Shown in pieces: positions 1 to 6,817 of a stretch of DNA of 17,757 bases. Positions within the stretch are counted from its first letter, which is position 1, and each line of letters begins with the position of its first letter. A model generated the notes under the pieces. The model was not told where the DNA came from. It did no database searches and worked only from the letters and a program-made list of their open reading frames with translations. The position numbers and the translations under genes are program-made. The DNA comes from Desulfamplus sp. (GTDB taxonomy: Bacteria; Desulfobacterota; Desulfobacteria; Desulfobacterales; Desulfobacteraceae), in the NCBI GenBank assembly GCA_015232935.1, contig JADFYT010000016.1, forward strand, positions 1-17,757, in the 5' to 3' direction.

Positions 1-102
1 ATTAAGTATTTCAGTGATGGTATCTATAGTTTCCTGGTTTCGTATTTTCTCTTCCGGTCTCATGGAGTAAATAAAATCCTTATCTGAATATTCGTTTTTC
101 AT
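1..102 (-). CDS. N-terminal fragment of an unrecognised protein
   Basis: An open frame runs from an ATG at 100-102 to the left edge of the window, giving 34 residues with no stop (MKNEYSDKDFIYSM and onward). The fragment is charged and hydrophilic, with no signal peptide and no motif I recognise. No clear Shine-Dalgarno precedes the ATG, and a second in-frame ATG at codon 14 is no better supported. The gene would be divergent from the arginase gene, with about 250 bp between them. I cannot assign a function. A chance open frame of this length is possible, so confidence is limited. Confidence 0.4.
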   Translation of the reverse strand, partial: MKNEYSDKDFIYSMRPEEKIRNQETIDTITEILN

Positions 103-182
103 TTAATGTGTGCTATCTAACTCGTTGTCATTAAAATCTATTTTTATGTTACCATAAAAATGCATTCTTGTTTTCATGCTAA

Positions 183-209
183 GGGGTGGCTACACAACGG
201 CCATGAAGG
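183..209 (+). repeat. Dispersed hairpin repeat, copy A
   Basis: The sequence GGGGTGGCTACACAACGGCC, followed by ATGAAGG, is an imperfect hairpin in which GTGGCT pairs with GGCCAT through two G-U pairs. It shares its design with copies at 221-272, 2088-2137 and 13781-13820. It sits about 145 bp upstream of the arginase start, on the same strand. It is the most diverged of the four copies. Confidence 0.45.
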
Positions 210-220
210 TTTAATGATTT

Positions 221-272
221 GGGAGTAGCCATAAAGTGGCCATGCCAATTGAGTGGAACTCTTTTGGCATGG
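221..272 (+). repeat. Dispersed hairpin repeat, copy B, with extra 9-bp stem
   Basis: GGGAGTAGCCATAAAG followed by TGGCCATGCCA repeats the design of copy A and matches copy C over the ten bases GGCCATGCCA. Both B and C continue after a short gap into GGAAC. Copy B also holds a perfect 9-bp inverted repeat: CCATGCCAA at 240-248 pairs with TTGGCATGG at 264-272 across a 15-nt loop. This copy lies in the leader region of the arginase gene, about 80 bp before its start. A weak sigma-70-like pair (TTGGCA at 264-269, TATATG at 287-292, 17-nt spacer) overlaps the right arm, which is only suggestive. Confidence 0.55.
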
Positions 273-354
273 AACCCTTTAATTTTTATATGATATATGC
301 TTAAACCAAATAGTTCAATAAAAGTAATGGATGTTTTTATAAAAAAGGCGAATC

Positions 355-1362
355 ATGTATAGAAAAATCAAGATTATAGGTGTGCCGATGGATTTTGGCC
401 AACTTCACAGAGGCGTTGACATGGGGCCAGCTGCGTTACGCTATACAGGTCTTGTATCTGAATTGAGAAAACTTGGTTATATTGTTGAAGACACAGGTGA
501 TGTCCTGGTGCCTGTTCGGGATCAGGGGGAATCCGAAGGATATTCAAAGCGGAAAACTTCAATTTTACAGCCTGGTGCAGATACAGAGAAGAGCCAACAG
601 GCAAATGATATGGAAAACAGGAGGGAAAGCGGTTCAGTCAAAATACACGGGTCTAATCAAGGTGGTTACCTTAGTGCTATTACAAGTGTTTGTGAACGGG
701 TCTATGATGCGGGAAGAAAAGCTGTTGAGGAGGATGCCTTCCCTTTGTTTCTTGGTGGTGACCACTCCATTGCAATGGGTACAATAGGTGGCGTGTCGCA
801 TCATTCTTCCATCGGCGTTATCTGGATTGATGCTCATGGCGATTTCAATACATCTGAAACCTCTCCCAGCGGTAATGTTCATGGAATGCCTCTTGCGGCA
901 CTGACCGGAGATGGAGAGCATTCTCTTGTGAATATTGGCAGAAAAGGGATGAAAATTGATCCTGAAAATGTTGTGTTGATTGGTATCCGTGATCTTGATT
1001 CAAAGGAAAAGGTCAGACTGAAAAAAAGCGGTGTAACTGTATATACCATGAGAGATATTGATGAACAGGGTATAAGTGCCGTCACCAACAAGGCTTTGAT
1101 GAAATTTGTGCATATGAAAAGGATCCATATAAGTCTTGATATGGACGCGATTGACCCGGTTGAGGCTCCAGGAGTCGGAACGCCTGTACCAGGTGGATTG
1201 ACATACAGGGAGGCACATCTTTGTATGGAGATCATTGCAGATTCTGGAAAGCTGTCCTCAATGGATCTTGTCGAGATCAACCCGATTCTTGATCAGGCTA
1301 ACAAGACAGCAAGGCTTGCCGTAAATCTTGCTGTTTCAGCTTTGGGAAAAAGTATTTATTAA
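355..1362 (+). CDS. rocF: Arginase (arginine to ornithine and urea)
   Basis: A 335-residue cytoplasmic binuclear manganese hydrolase of the ureohydrolase family. The N-terminus GVPMDFGQLHRGVDMGPAAL and the segments ETSPSGNVHGMPLAA and GVGTPVPGGLTYREAHL are those of true Bacillus-type arginases rather than agmatinases. Metal ligands expected from the family are all visible: His137 in GGDHS, Asp159, His161 and Asp163 in DAHGD, and Asp262 and Asp264 in SLDMDAIDP. The protein is about 36 residues longer than typical bacterial arginases of about 300. The excess is a polar stretch at residues 56-100, between the first strand-helix unit and the GGDHS strand. Start: ATG at 355 with a modest AAGGCG upstream. 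The Uma2 gene begins 37 bp after the stop and may be co-transcribed. The function call is firm, but the physiological role here (arginine catabolism or nitrogen supply) is inference. Confidence 0.93.
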   Translation: MYRKIKIIGVPMDFGQLHRGVDMGPAALRYTGLVSELRKLGYIVEDTGDVLVPVRDQGESEGYSKRKTSILQPGADTEKSQQANDMENRRESGSVKIHGSNQGGYLSAITSVCERVYDAGRKAVEEDAFPLFLGGDHSIAMGTIGGVSHHSSIGVIWIDAHGDFNTSETSPSGNVHGMPLAALTGDGEHSLVNIGRKGMKIDPENVVLIGIRDLDSKEKVRLKKSGVTVYTMRDIDEQGISAVTNKALMKFVHMKRIHISLDMDAIDPVEAPGVGTPVPGGLTYREAHLCMEIIADSGKLSSMDLVEINPILDQANKTARLAVNLAVSALGKSIY

Positions 1363-1399
1363 AAAGCATCAACAACAAAAGCAAAGGGAGATAAAAAAT

Positions 1400-1960
1400 A
1401 TGGGACTGCCACAACATGTATCTGAGATGAGTGCTGAGGATTATTTAGATTGGGAGATGGAACAGACGGAAAAACACGAGTTTTTCCATGGAGAGGTTTT
1501 TGCCATGGCCGGGGCATCCAGGCGACATGTTACTGTCTCTGGCAATGTTTTTTCATCTCTTGACCAGGCTCTTGAAGGTGGGCATTGCCGGGTATATATG
1601 GCTGACATGAAACTTCGGGTTGCTCCTGATTCGGTCTATTTTTATCCAGATGTTTTTGTCACCTGTGATGCGGCAGATCATCTTGAAGATTATGCCATGA
1701 ATTCTCCAGTTGTAGTGGTCGAGGTTCTCTCTGTTTCGACTGCTGCCTATGATAGGGGTGAAAAATTCGCTGTTTATCGCAAAATGCCGTCACTTCAGGA
1801 ATTTGTTCTGATAGATCCTGAGCGAAAAACCATAGAGCTGTTTAGAAGGACGCCAAGTGATTTGTGGGAACTGCATGATATAGTTCCGGAGCAGACGTTG
1901 CATTTGAAAAGCCTTGGGGTTGAAATAGGCTGGGCAAGGATATTCAGAAATCTGGAGTAA
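1400..1960 (+). CDS. Uma2-family (DUF820) PD-(D/E)XK endonuclease-like protein
   Basis: A 186-residue protein counted from the ATG at 1400, which has a good AAGGGAG Shine-Dalgarno at 1384-1390. The frame is open back to 1328, inside the arginase gene, but that longer start has no comparable site. Family signatures are MSAEDYLDWE near the N-terminus, HEFFHGEVFAMAGAS (about 26-40), YPDVFVTC with Asp84, VVVEVLSVSTAAYDRGEKFA with Glu108, and PSLQEFVLIDP (130-140). Asp84 and Glu108 with its hydrophobic partner form the expected core of a PD-(D/E)XK nuclease fold. The family is very widespread, often in many copies per genome, and its biological role is poorly defined. It lies 37 bp after arginase, and that pairing is probably incidental. 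Confidence 0.88.
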   Translation: MGLPQHVSEMSAEDYLDWEMEQTEKHEFFHGEVFAMAGASRRHVTVSGNVFSSLDQALEGGHCRVYMADMKLRVAPDSVYFYPDVFVTCDAADHLEDYAMNSPVVVVEVLSVSTAAYDRGEKFAVYRKMPSLQEFVLIDPERKTIELFRRTPSDLWELHDIVPEQTLHLKSLGVEIGWARIFRNLE

Positions 1961-2087
1961 CTGATATTTTATTGTTGTTTGTCTGTAGAAAATCACGTCT
2001 TATGGGCAGTAGATTGTGGACGTGGATTGATTGATGAAAGCTATTTTCTTACTCATCTTTATGTGAAAATGTATTTTGATTTTCATG

Positions 2088-2137
2088 ATTCGGGGTGGTC
2101 AAAAAAAATGGCCATGCCAGTGTAAACCGGAACAAAA
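2088..2137 (+). repeat. Dispersed hairpin repeat, copy C, in the helicase leader
   Basis: ATTCGGGGTGGTC, an A-run and TGGCCATGCC form a hairpin (GGTCA 2097-2101 with TGGCC 2109-2113, plus flanking pairs). It then continues to GGAACAAAA and ends 6 nt before the helicase ATG. Copy D on the other strand matches it from ATTCGGG through to GGRACAAA. The helicase has no good Shine-Dalgarno, so this structure occupies the likely ribosome-binding region. Confidence 0.6.
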
Positions 2138-2143
2138 CAACTC

Positions 2144-5100
2144 ATGAGCCTTGCCGAATATATTGACTCTCTGAAAAAATACAAAAAACTTGCACCGGAT
2201 ATTGTGTGTCACAGGACAGTTTCTCCAAAGAAGGGAATGTATGCATCCTGGCCTGATACTATATCAGGCAAGACAAGAGAGGTTTTTGAAAAAACCGGAA
2301 TCAAAAGACTTTACCTCCATCAAAAAAAGGCGATGGAGATGATACTGGAAGGTATTCATACAGTAGTTGCAACCCCGACAGCCAGTGGAAAGAGCCTTAT
2401 ATACAACCTTCCGGTTGTGGAAAGGCTGTTTGATAATCCTGAATCCCGTGCACTCTATCTTTTTCCTCTCAAAGCCCTGGCACGGGATCAGTTCTCTACT
2501 ATTAAGGGTATTCTGGATATTGCCGCCACAGTTAACAAGAGTATTGCCGGCACAGTTAACAAGAACAGTGCGGTTCCAGGCTTAATAGAAGCAGAATTTT
2601 TTACGGCCGCTGTTTATGATGGAGATGTCTCAAATCATGCCAGAGGAAAGATTCGCCTGAATCCACCCAATGTCCTTTTGAGTAATCCTGAAATGCTACA
2701 TCTGTCAATGCTGGCACACCACCATTTGTGGAAAACTTTTTTTGCAAACCTTAAATTTGTTGTTGTGGACGAGGTTCATACCTACAGAGGAGTAACGGGT
2801 TCTCATATGGCGTGGGTATTCAGGCGATTGCTAAGGATATGCCGTTTTTATGGAGCAGAACCGGTTTTTGTATTTTGTTCGGCAACCATTGATAACCCCA
2901 AAGAGCTTGCATCTGAACTGACAGGGCTTGAGGTTGAGATTGTTGATTCCAGCAGTGCTCCGGCAGGAAAAAAAGAGATTATCCTTATGAATGGAATGGC
3001 CGGTGCTGCCCAGACAGCCATACAGCTTGTGCATGCCTCTGTTCACAGGGAGCTTCGTACAATTGTATATACGCAGTCCCGCAAGATCACAGAGCTTATT
3101 GCCATGTGGGCATCTGAAAGGGCAGGAAGGCTTGCACCCAAGATAAGTGCTTATAGAGCAGGTTTTCTTCCTGATGAGCGACGGGATATCGAGATAAAAC
3201 TTTCATCCGGAGAACTTCTTTGTGTGGTCTCTACAAGTGCCCTGGAGCTTGGAATTGACATCGGAAATCTGGATATATGCATTCTTGTGGGATACCCGGG
3301 CAGCATCATGTCCACCTGGCAGAGAGCTGGCAGGGTAGGGCGTGATGGCAAGGATAGTGCCATGATATTTATTGCCCATGAAGATGCTCTGGATTATTAT
3401 TTTATGAATAATCCAGAACAATTTTTTGCCATGCCGCCGGAAAAAGCGGTTATCAACCCGTATAACGATATAATCATGGCCCGTCATCTGGGGTGTGCCG
3501 CATCAGATCTGGCTCTGATGGAGGATGAAGAGCTTTTGCAGAATAGATTGGTAAGAGATGCTGTGAAGGCTCTTGAAAGCAACGCTATCCTTTTAAGAAG
3601 CAGTGATGGTCGCAACTGGTATGCTTCAAAAAAATATCCTCACAGAGAGGTCGGGTTAAGGGGAAGCGGAAACACAATTCCCATATTTATTGAAAATACC
3701 AGGCAACCCCTTGGAGATATTGACTGGTATCGCTCGTTTTTTGAAACTCATGAAGGGGCGGTCTATCTACATTCTGGTGAAACATTTATTGTCAATAAAC
3801 TTGATCTTGAGAGACAGTCCGTACAGGTTGTCCGTGAAGATGTGAGCTATTATACCCGTGCAAGATCTGATAAATCTACGCAGATTCTTGAGATTATTGA
3901 CAAGCAAAGTATATGGAACACAGAAGTCGGGTTTGGAAGGCTCATGGTGACAACCCGGGTGACAGGATATGAGAGAAAAATGGTTCATGACCAAAAATCA
4001 ATGGGAATAATTCCTTTAGAGTTGCCACCTATAACTTTTGAGACCCAGGGATTGTGGATTGAAGTTCCTGAAACTGTTCGTGAACACATGGAGTCAGACA
4101 ATCTCCATTTCATGGGAGGGCTGCATGCTGTTGAACATGCCATTATCGGTATACTTCCTCTTCTTGTGATGGCGGACAGAAATGATTTTGGAGGAATCTC
4201 CATCCCATGGCACCCTCAGACAGGCAAGGCGTCAGTTTTTATATATGACGGCGTTCCAGGCGGCATCGGTCTTTCACGAAAGGCTTTTGTAGAGTGCTCG
4301 ATAATGCTGGAGAAAACCTTGAATGTTATCTCGTCATGCAGGTGTGAAACAGGATGCCCCGGATGTGTACATTCTCCAAAGTGCGGATCCGGCAACCGTC
4401 CAATCGATAAATCCGCTGCTCTTGGCATGCTTGAAAATATGCGTCAATTGAAAACCGGTTTGTCATCACTGAAGAATAAGGAAAAGAAAATTGAGCCGTC
4501 ATCACCTGACAAGAAAGAAGAATATCTTTTACCAAAACAGGATGACTCTCTTGCTGTCAAAGAGATAGCTGCACCATTTGCAAAAACTTTTATTGCCGGC
4601 ATTAAAAGCAGGAATGACACAGTAATAAGCAATTTTAATGAAGGGAAAAGCAGGTTTGCTCAAGCCAGAAGCGAGTTTGATGCAGCTAAGGACAAGTTTC
4701 TGCCAGTTACAAACAAGTTTGTGGCAACAAGTGAGAAACCTCTGAGATTCGCGGTTCTTGATCTTGAAACCCGAAGGTCGGCACAGGAGGTAGGCGGATG
4801 GAACAGAGCTGATAAAATGGGTGTCAGTTGTGTGGTTTTATATGATTCTGCCACGGATGAATATATTGAGTATCTTCAAGATGATATTCCGGAACTTGAG
4901 TTGAGACTCCAGTATTTTGATCTTGTGATAGGCTTTAATATCATAAATTTTGATTACAGGGTACTGGCGGGATTGTCAGATTTCGATTTTTATTCTCTGC
5001 CGACACTTGATTTGCTTGCAAAGGTTCATAAGACCCTGGGGTATCGTCTGTCCCTGGATAAACTTGCCACACATACCCTTGGGACAAAAAAAAGTGCGGA

Positions 5101-5272
5101 TGGGCTTCTTGCACTTAAATGGTGGAAAGAGGGGAAGGTAAGACAGATAATTGATTACTGTATTCAGGATGTCAGGGTTACAAAGGATTTATATCTTTTT
5201 GGGAAAGAGAACCACTATCTTATGTTTGAAAACAAGGCTGGAAAACAGGTTCGTCTGCCTGTCAAATGGTAA
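2144..5272 (+). CDS. mrfA: MrfA (YprA)-type DNA repair helicase fused to MrfB (YprB)-like exonuclease
   Basis: A 1042-residue fusion. Residues about 45-420 are a superfamily 2 helicase core. Motif I is ATPTASGKS (76-84), Ia FPLKALARDQ, II VVDEVHTYRG with DEVH at 209-212, III FCSATI, IV IVYTQSRK, V STSALELGIDIG and VI QRAGRVGR (393-400). Residues about 420-770 resemble the C-terminal part (DUF1998) of Bacillus MrfA, ending in a cysteine cluster at Cys732, 734, 738, 741 and 747 that probably holds zinc. A charged linker (about 770-865) leads to an RNase H-like exonuclease domain with Asp873 and Glu875 (LDLET), Asp937 (NFDYR) and Asp1009 (YCIQDV), a complete DEDD acidic set. In B. subtilis MrfA and MrfB are separate proteins that together repair mitomycin C damage outside UvrABC. 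Here one chain could unwind and degrade the damaged strand. Domain calls are firm; the mitomycin role is inferred from homology. A 24-bp in-frame duplication lies at residues 126-141. Confidence 0.9.
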   Translation: MSLAEYIDSLKKYKKLAPDIVCHRTVSPKKGMYASWPDTISGKTREVFEKTGIKRLYLHQKKAMEMILEGIHTVVATPTASGKSLIYNLPVVERLFDNPESRALYLFPLKALARDQFSTIKGILDIAATVNKSIAGTVNKNSAVPGLIEAEFFTAAVYDGDVSNHARGKIRLNPPNVLLSNPEMLHLSMLAHHHLWKTFFANLKFVVVDEVHTYRGVTGSHMAWVFRRLLRICRFYGAEPVFVFCSATIDNPKELASELTGLEVEIVDSSSAPAGKKEIILMNGMAGAAQTAIQLVHASVHRELRTIVYTQSRKITELIAMWASERAGRLAPKISAYRAGFLPDERRDIEIKLSSGELLCVVSTSALELGIDIGNLDICILVGYPGSIMSTWQRAGRVGRDGKDSAMIFIAHEDALDYYFMNNPEQFFAMPPEKAVINPYNDIIMARHLGCAASDLALMEDEELLQNRLVRDAVKALESNAILLRSSDGRNWYASKKYPHREVGLRGSGNTIPIFIENTRQPLGDIDWYRSFFETHEGAVYLHSGETFIVNKLDLERQSVQVVREDVSYYTRARSDKSTQILEIIDKQSIWNTEVGFGRLMVTTRVTGYERKMVHDQKSMGIIPLELPPITFETQGLWIEVPETVREHMESDNLHFMGGLHAVEHAIIGILPLLVMADRNDFGGISIPWHPQTGKASVFIYDGVPGGIGLSRKAFVECSIMLEKTLNVISSCRCETGCPGCVHSPKCGSGNRPIDKSAALGMLENMRQLKTGLSSLKNKEKKIEPSSPDKKEEYLLPKQDDSLAVKEIAAPFAKTFIAGIKSRNDTVISNFNEGKSRFAQARSEFDAAKDKFLPVTNKFVATSEKPLRFAVLDLETRRSAQEVGGWNRADKMGVSCVVLYDSATDEYIEYLQDDIPELELRLQYFDLVIGFNIINFDYRVLAGLSDFDFYSLPTLDLLAKVHKTLGYRLSLDKLATHTLGTKKSADGLLALKWWKEGKVRQIIDYCIQDVRVTKDLYLFGKENHYLMFENKAGKQVRLPVKW
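2519..2566 (+). repeat. In-frame 24-bp tandem duplication inside the helicase gene
   Basis: Two adjacent 24-bp units (2519-2542 and 2543-2566) differ at three bases and encode IAATVNKS and IAGTVNKN. The region lies between helicase motifs Ia and Ib, where family members vary in length. The near identity at DNA level points to a recent duplication. Confidence 0.8.
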
Positions 5273-5317
5273 GTCCTCATTTTGTCTGTGGCGGTGAGTC
5301 TCAGTGGTTATGTACGG

Positions 5318-5350
5318 TAATGGAGCAGGCATTATATGTCTGCTCCATTA
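5318..5350. terminator. Strong hairpin between converging operons, probable bidirectional terminator
   Basis: A 14-bp stem with one G-U pair: 5318-5331 (TAATGGAGCAGGCA) pairs with 5337-5350 (TGTCTGCTCCATTA) across the 5-nt loop TTATA. It lies 46 bp after the helicase stop and 36 bp after the stop of the converging hlyD-type gene, so it is placed to end both transcripts. Neither side carries a proper U-run, so it may instead work as an mRNA 3' stabiliser or need a termination factor. Confidence 0.65.
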
Positions 5351-5385
5351 AGGTGATGCCAATTCAGGCTGTGCCAAACAAGAGG

Positions 5386-6816
5386 CTACAGAGTCTCACG
5401 TACAGATTTATCCAGATTCAGCAGAATCGGCTCCATTAGATATTGCAGAAATGTGCGTTGCTCTGTCTGCATAAAACATGTGGCCGGCATGCCGGGAGAG
5501 AGCCAGACATTATGCTTCTCAAGCTCCTCTTTGGATATCTTGATGTGGATGCGATACCCCCCGATTACCTGACCGTTTGGAAGGTGCTGCTGGATACTGT
5601 CTGCCGATATGTATGAGACCCTCCCCGGAATGGGCGGTGTGGTGATACGGTTAAAGGCTCCAAGCTGCACATTGGTTTCCTGATCAAGGTAAACCTGGGT
5701 AATCTTGTCCTGGCGCAGATCGCACTCAATGATAAGATCCGCATTTTCAGGTACGATCTCCATCAGAGGTTCGCCAGGCCTGATAACTCCGCCCTTTTCC
5801 GAATGGATGGCAAGATTGATTACCACACCTGTCACAGGTGCACGGATAGACAATCGTTCATCCGCGTCTATTTGCGGCGAAAGCTGCATGCTTATCTGAA
5901 ATATCTCATCTTTTACACGGCTCAGTTCGGTCGCTGCCTGCTGACGGTAATCATTTTCCAATGACAGCATTGAAAACCTGATATCCTCAATGCTGACTTT
6001 TGACTCCGCAATTACCTGCTCAAGTCTGCCTTGTTCACCTTTTTGAATTGCAAGCTGCCGTTTAAGAGTAAGAAGCTGGGCTTTATCCATGTAGCGGCCT
6101 TCGGCCAGGGGAGCCTTTGCACGAATCTCTTCTTCAAAGGATCTGATAACATCCTGGTTTGACTTGAGTTCATTCTGGGTACCCTGAATTTTTTCCTGAA
6201 TCTGGCGAGCTCGAGCCTCAAGGCTTGCAGTGCGGCTCTCAAGAGACATCTTCATTTTCTCAAACAGCTTTGTCTCTGTAAGAATTCGCTTGTCCAGATT
6301 CGGGACATCATCAGGCAGATCCAAAGGCGGGGTAAAACTCTTTTTAAAATCCCGCTGGGCCTCCAGTCGCTCAGCTTCAATCATTTTTGTCGCAAGCCGC
6401 CCCTTGAGCAGTGCCACGGATGAGGTTACCTGGGAGCTTTTGAGCTTGACCAGCACATCTCCTTGATTAACCCTGTCTCCTTCTCTTGCAAGAATCTTGC
6501 TCACAATACCGCCTTCAAGGTGCTGAACAATCTTTTTTTCCTGGGATACCTTTACAATTCCAGGGGCAATTACAGCTCCACTGAAAGGAAGATACGCAGC
6601 CACTCCTCCAAGTCCGCCAAAAAAAACAAGAATAACAAACAACCCTGCAACCATGATTCTGCCGGGTCTTGGCTGGTAGGTTTCTGTCATATCATTTTTT
6701 AATGCCAGAGCGTTCTTTAATGATTCACTGCTTTTTGATGCTGTTCCGCTTTTTATTTTACTGGCAATCTCTTTTGATGCACTCTCTTTTGTTAATGCAG
6801 TGTTGGTTGATGTCAT
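5386..6816 (-). CDS. Type I secretion periplasmic adaptor, HlyD/PrtE family
   Basis: A 476-residue membrane fusion protein that links the inner-membrane ABC exporter to the TolC-type channel. Residues 1-50 are cytoplasmic and rich in Ser, Lys and Ala. A membrane segment spans about 53-77 (IMVAGLFVILVFF). The first lipoyl half-motif follows (APGIVKV to EGGIVSKILAREGDRVNQGD, 84-120), then long coiled-coil helices (about 130-310), the second lipoyl half (RAPVTGVV) and the beta-barrel region. The C-terminal stretch LSPGMPATCFMQTEQRTFLQ is diagnostic of type I secretion adaptors. The ATG lies 1 nt after the stop of the ABC gene, with a GGTGA ribosome site inside that gene, so the two are translationally coupled. 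It is the last gene of the operon, before the hairpin at 5318-5350. Confidence 0.95.
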   Translation of the reverse strand: MTSTNTALTKESASKEIASKIKSGTASKSSESLKNALALKNDMTETYQPRPGRIMVAGLFVILVFFGGLGGVAAYLPFSGAVIAPGIVKVSQEKKIVQHLEGGIVSKILAREGDRVNQGDVLVKLKSSQVTSSVALLKGRLATKMIEAERLEAQRDFKKSFTPPLDLPDDVPNLDKRILTETKLFEKMKMSLESRTASLEARARQIQEKIQGTQNELKSNQDVIRSFEEEIRAKAPLAEGRYMDKAQLLTLKRQLAIQKGEQGRLEQVIAESKVSIEDIRFSMLSLENDYRQQAATELSRVKDEIFQISMQLSPQIDADERLSIRAPVTGVVINLAIHSEKGGVIRPGEPLMEIVPENADLIIECDLRQDKITQVYLDQETNVQLGAFNRITTPPIPGRVSYISADSIQQHLPNGQVIGGYRIHIKISKEELEKHNVWLSPGMPATCFMQTEQRTFLQYLMEPILLNLDKSVRETL

Positions 6817-6817
6817 A

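Noticed and set aside
1328..1399. Longer N-terminus for the Uma2-family protein, starting inside the arginase gene
   Set aside because: The extension is Lys/Gln-rich and unlike the family, while the ATG at 1400 has a strong AAGGGAG site.
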